DNA of 10,994 nt from assembly GCA_015499985.1 (NCBI GenBank), contig JAAAUF010000850.1, positions 1-10,994 of the forward strand, given 5' to 3'. Each line of letters begins with the position of its first letter. The stretch's first letter is position 1. The position numbers and the translations under genes were made by a program. The stretch comes from Haplosporangium gracile (lineage: Eukaryota > Mortierellomycota > Mortierellomycetes > Mortierellales > Mortierellaceae). Below the pieces are notes generated by a model, which was not told where the DNA came from, made no database searches, and saw only the letters and a list, made by a program, of their open reading frames with translations. Positions 7,057 through 10,994 of this stretch are shown piece by piece.

Positions 7057-10000
7057 ATGACAATTTACTACTCAGATGCGAATACGGAGAACCCTCATGT
7101 CCGACGATCCCAGCCTTCTTCCGCTCACAAAAGATCAAGGAAACGCGGAAAAAGCAGAAAGGATCGCCACTCTCGCCACCCCATAAACAACCACCACAAC
7201 AATCACAATCACCCAAAGAAAAAGCACCACTTCAAAGTCCAACAGCGACAACGTAAGCAACAACAAAAACAGCAGCAGGGTCAGGGGCAGAGTAGGCTTT
7301 CTCAAACCCTCTTTGATTTGAAGTCATTCGATCCAAAGAATTTCGATCCAAAGACATTCGATCCCAAATCCATCGATCTGAAGTCGCTCGACCTGCCCAA
7401 AATTGACCTAAAGAACTTTGACGTAAAGTCGCTCGACGTTAACAAGATTGGCGAGAAACTGACGAGCATCCTGGCCAAGACCTCTTTGCCAGCTGGATTG
7501 AAGTTTCCTAAGGAGCTGACGCTGGAGCAGTTGCAGAGTATTATTCAAAAGTTTCATTGGAACGAGACGCGAACGGACATTAGGGCACCACTGCCGATGG
7601 ACTTTGAGCCCGATAAGAGTATCTTCTCCTTTTTGTATTCCCTTAACGACTTCAAGGATCCCACGGTAATTGTCTTGTTATTTATTTTTTTTACGGATGT
7701 TGCACAAGTGTAATCAACCTTGCTCATGCTTGCATGACTGCATACGGCAGGAAACGCTACTCGTCGATTCTTCATTAGTAGTACTAACACATTGCTGTTC
7801 AATTTGCAATTTCATAGGTTGACTTGCCTGGATGCCCTGTTGCTGGAACACCCCTTCGCAGCGAGGACTCTGCCTCGGGGCTTGTCTGGCAGTGTGAAGC
7901 AGGGTAAACGAGCTCATTGTCACCTGTCGTTTTATTATTCTTTTCACTCTGTGTCATTCCTAACATCCTATGTCATTCCCTGTTGATTTGCGTTTAGACA
8001 CTTCTGTGCGGCCCCCAATGTCTCAGTCCCCTGTCTGCCAGGATTCTACTGCCCAGCAAACACTGCTCAGCCAGGCCTCTGCTGCAGAGGATATCTCTGC
8101 AGTCCAGATACAAAGACCATCGAGGTCTGTCCCGCCGGCTACTTTTGCCCTGATGCCTCCACCCACGCTGTAAGTCCTATTCGATCTTTTGCAACATGTC
8201 TTGCTTTTACTGCCTTCTCGCTCTAACACACTCGTTTTCCTTCTCTCTTATCCATCGAACATGAATAGCTCCCTTGCAACTTTTTGGCGTTCTGTCCTCG
8301 CGGTACACCAGCCGCCGATAAATACGGTCTTGGCGCCGTTCTGTTTGCGTTTGCCCTGATGACCATGGCAGTCTTCTCGGTCAAGAAGCGAATTTTCCGC
8401 GCCCAACATCTTCGATACCGCCAGAGACTCCGCGAGCTGGGCGACAACAGCGACGATCTAGAGGACGAGAAGCTTCAAAAGAAGGAGGCAGCTCAGTTGG
8501 CACAGTCCATCATCATCGAGGATCAGAAACGACTCATGTCAGGGTCTCAAAGCGCTAATCAGGGAGTTGCTCCTGGTGGTGGTGGATCGAGTCATCGTAG
8601 TCTGGCGCTGGCGGCTGCAGCAGCTGGAAACATGAATGTTAGTACGATGACTCTTCCCAAGGCTGAGAGGTCATTTGATATTCGATTCGAGAAGTTGGGA
8701 CTTACTCTTCCAACCGGAGTCGACATCATCAAGGTACGTAGAGTCATGTTTTCAATGCTGTTTTTATCATTCCAGAATAGTAAAGAGCCTTAATTGAAAT
8801 TTCCAATCTTTTTTACCTTACCATTTTGTAGAACATTAGCGGTAGACTGATTGCAGGAAGGACGTGCGCTGTAATGGGACCATCTGGCGCAGGAAAGACT
8901 ACGTTCTTGTCGATCCTCGCCGGAAAGGTGGCCAAGACAGAAGGAAGCATCAAAGTAAACGGTAATGAGCAGTCACTGAGTCTCTGGAAGAAGCTGATTG
9001 GATTCGTCCCCCAGGAGGATGTAATGCTCTCTGTCCTCTCGGTTCGCCAGATTCTCATGGTATGTGTACAATAGGAGGTTTCACTCTTTGAAATCAAAGA
9101 TTTCAAATCGGAGCGTATTTCGTTACACACCTGCCCTTTAGCTGGTGCATTTCGATGGCGCATTTGGTTGATGGCGCATTTGGTTATACGCCGCGAAATG
9201 TCAAAGATTGAAACCCCTTAATTCAAGGAGTACACGCTTCGAGCAAGGGGTTAGTTAGTGTGTCAAGGACGCAGTTTACTGACACTCTGTTTCCGTTTCA
9301 CCTTTGTTCCATAACTAGCACTCGGCGAGAATGCGTCAACCGGTACACATGAGCCACAACGAGAAGCGTCTCAAGGTGCTGGAGGTCATCCAATTCCTGG
9401 GTCTCGGTCACATCATGGACAACCCCATTGGAGACATTGAAACTCGTGGTGTCTCTGGTGGCGAGCGCAAGCGTGTCAACATTGGTATGGAGCTCGTCGC
9501 ATCCCCCTCCATTTTATTCTTGGATGAACCAACATCCGGTCTGGACTCGGCTACATCACTCGAAGTCTGCAAGCTCCTGAAGCAGATTGCTCAAGGACAA
9601 CTTCTAACTGTCGCTGCCGTCGTCCACTCGCCTTCGCCTCATGCCTTCAAGCAGTTTGACGATCTCCTCTTGCTTGGATCTGGTGGCCGTGTTGTCTATT
9701 CGGGTCCTAGAGATGAAGCTTCAAATTACTTTCAGAGCATTGGTTACCCAGTTCCTGAAGATGAGAGTCCTGCCGATTTCTTTATTGCCCTTGCCGCCGG
9801 TCGTATCAACAAGTCTCCACCTGCAGCCGACTACGAGAATCAGGAGGATGATAATGATGCAATGACTTATGGATATCAAGATCCCATCAAACCCAAGACC
9901 CCTTGTGAGCGTACTCGAGAGCTCTTTGATGAATGGGAGAACCACTGCCTCAACAAAGCCCTGTCTAAGACACTGAAGAAGCACGCCATCCGTGAGAGTG

Positions 10001-10942
10001 ACACCATGATCAATGTTCGCTTGCCGAATGATGGGTCAAGTCAAGGGCCCTCCGAGAAGCGCGATACGATGGAGCAGGCCCGGTTATACCCTCTCGGCCA
10101 GGCCAGTCTCGATACCAGAGGAAAGTCGCCCTTTCCGGCCACATTACCCAAGGAACGAGACTGCCACGTCTCGACCATGGCCCTTCACCAACCCTCTAGG
10201 TCCCAGTCGTCAACTTTTAATGCACCTATCTCCAACTTGGCTGGATTTTTAGCTGATACTACGGACCAGGTTGAGGTGATCAAGAACCAAGGGCGAGGAT
10301 TCTGTACATCCCTCCGCATGTCGTTCATTACAAGCTGGGCGGACTCGGTCTCGTACATCCGCGATGTCTTTGCTGAGATGAGTCACTGGCTGTGGACCAT
10401 CAAGTGCAAGTTCACCGGAGAGCAGGATCCCGTTCGTGAGACACCTTCCTTTGGCAGCATCTTCATGCTCTGGTATGCCTTGCTATTCCATTGTTTGTTA
10501 TTTATGCATGTGATCCCTTGCAACCAGTGATATTAACATTCTCTTAACGCAATGATAAATTTCGGTTATGTTTAGCTTCAAACGCTGTTGTCTCCAAAAC
10601 TACCGATCTCAGATGGGATTCTTGTCCGACCAGTCTCTTCACCTGGCCTGCGGCCTATGTGTCTCCTTTGCCTCCAAGGACATGCTGTATATTCGTAAGC
10701 TTCAGAACCACCTTCCCTCGCATTGTCTTATCTTAGTGCGTGACCATTAACAATCTTTTCGCCTTTTTATTTTTTCTTTTAAGCCCGTCAGCCGGCTGAA
10801 ATCTGTGCAATGGCCCCTCCCGCAATCCAGCTGTCCTGTGCCACACCCATAGATGACATTCGCTATGTTGGCATGTTCATGTCCCTCGGTATCTTTTTCG
10901 CGGGCATCAGCGTTGGCTGCGCCACCTTTGGTGATGAGAAAG
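7057..10942 (+). CDS. ABCG-family half transporter with extracellular Cys-rich module (3' partial)
   Basis: Eight exons are visible: 7057-7665, 7818-7903, 7998-8169, 8269-8733, 8832-9059, 9319-10472, 10576-10694 and 10784-10942. All are in phase, giving about 997 residues. Residues 1-85 are Lys/Arg/His/Gln-rich and 86-130 are pentapeptide repeats. Residues 204-300 hold 12 cysteines in CPxGxxC-like spacing, and 308-327 are a membrane helix. The nucleotide-binding domain has Walker A GPSGAGKTT (460-468), Q-loop Q505, signature VSGGERKR (565-572), Walker B ILFLDEPTSGLD (585-596) and H-loop H623. A charged linker of about 200 residues follows, then the start of the membrane domain with GDEK at the edge. 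The order matches plant ABCG24/28-like and related fungal ABCG proteins, which work as dimers exporting lipids or hydrophobic compounds. The substrate cannot be read. A TGA at 7006 lies in frame upstream of the ATG, but no signal peptide is present, so an upstream spliced exon may be missing. Confidence 0.92.
7312..7446 (+). repeat. Nine tandem pentapeptide repeats in the transporter N-terminus
   Basis: A 15-base unit recurs nine times, coding [F/L/I]-D-[L/P/V]-K-[S/N/T] with slight decay in the sixth and ninth units. Asp is invariant at position 2 and a large hydrophobic residue occupies position 1. Codons differ between units, so the array is old or conserved at protein level rather than a fresh DNA expansion. 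It lies between the basic/Gln-rich head and the Cys-rich module. Confidence 0.9.
9074..9218. mobile_element. Putative MITE-like element with TA flanks
   Basis: The 145-base segment begins GGAGGTTTCACTCTTTGA and ends with the imperfect reverse complement TCAAAGATTGAAACCCCT. The ends match at most positions over about 18 bases. TA lies directly outside both ends (9072-9073 and 9219-9220), the target duplication of Tc1/mariner-type elements. Inside are a perfect 9-base palindrome (9087-9107) and a 16-base direct repeat. Removing the element and one TA leaves a 112-base intron, close to the gene's norm. There is no coding capacity, so it would be non-autonomous. Exact borders are uncertain because an AAGGGGTT copy also occurs at 9245-9252. 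Confidence 0.45.
9154..9185 (+). repeat. 16-bp perfect tandem duplication
   Basis: GATGGCGCATTTGGTT occurs twice with no spacer (9154-9169 and 9170-9185), inside the putative MITE in intron 5. The identity of the copies points to a recent duplication. Confidence 0.95.
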
Positions 10943-10994
10943 GTAATTGCGTCCTCACCTCTTTCTTTTTTTTTATTTTTTTCTTTCCAAAAAA
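10943..10994 (+). other. Start of the next transporter intron
   Basis: The GTAATT donor follows GAGAAAG in phase 1, and a T-rich run extends to the window edge. The remaining membrane-domain exons lie to the right of the window. Confidence 0.8.

Larger units (their letters stand above)
9060..9318 (+). other. Intron 5 of the transporter, enlarged
   Basis: The donor is ATG|GTATGT and the acceptor ATAACTAG ends at 9318, with a CTGAC branch-like motif near 9279. At 259 bases it is far longer than the other introns of this gene (89-152). It interrupts the nucleotide-binding domain between the Q-loop and the signature motif. Splicing restores the continuous frame QILM-HSARMR expected for ABCG proteins. 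Confidence 0.9.

Noticed and set aside
7253..7295. Possible 43-base intron (GTAAGC to AGTAG) in the transporter N-terminus
   Set aside because: It is shorter than any other intron here, has no pyrimidine tract or branch point, and the unspliced frame is open.
7312..7446. Classical pentapeptide-repeat (A(D/N)LXX) beta-helix
   Set aside because: Position i-2 holds Phe/Leu/Ile instead of a small residue and the central position is often Pro, so the canonical family call is not supported.

Overview
The window is intron-rich eukaryotic nuclear DNA and most likely fungal. The introns are mostly about 90-160 bp, start with GTAAGT/GTATGT-like donors, carry CTAAC/CTAAT-like branch sites and end in TAG/CAG. 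The encoded proteins have long Ser/Pro/Thr-rich, Gln/Asn-rich and Gly/Arg-rich stretches. An early-diverging filamentous fungus such as Mortierella or a relative fits best, but that is inference from gene style, not from a marker gene. I found no tRNA, rRNA, CRISPR array or bacterial-type operon.

Layout: (1) Positions 1-810, + strand: the 3' end of a gene for a small, highly charged nucleolar-type protein (NOL12/RRP17-like, moderate confidence) ending in a Gly/Arg tail. (2) Positions 997-5145, - strand: a complete five-exon gene of about 1175 codons for a PX-domain (phosphoinositide-binding) protein. Its PX fold is split by two long low-complexity inserts. Two long reading frames and three small exons join with matching phases at every junction. 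(3) Positions 5146-7056: a 1.9 kb divergent intergenic region with no supportable gene. It holds pyrimidine-rich leaders on each sense strand, a TATA-like site and a nested inverted repeat. (4) Positions 7057-10942, + strand: the 5' eight exons of an ABCG-type half transporter. The order is a basic/His/Gln-rich head, nine pentapeptide repeats, a 12-cysteine extracellular-type module, one membrane segment, a complete nucleotide-binding domain, a linker and the start of the membrane domain. The gene runs off the right edge.

The first two genes converge and the last two diverge. Nothing ties the three into one pathway: ribosome biogenesis, endosomal membrane recognition and membrane export are separate jobs, as is usual for neighbouring fungal genes. 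The most unusual points are the interrupted PX domain, the pentapeptide array with no visible signal peptide on the transporter, a probable miniature transposable element in its fifth intron, and a possible terminal intron in the first gene whose donor overlaps the stop codon. I did not see a convincing undescribed multi-gene system.
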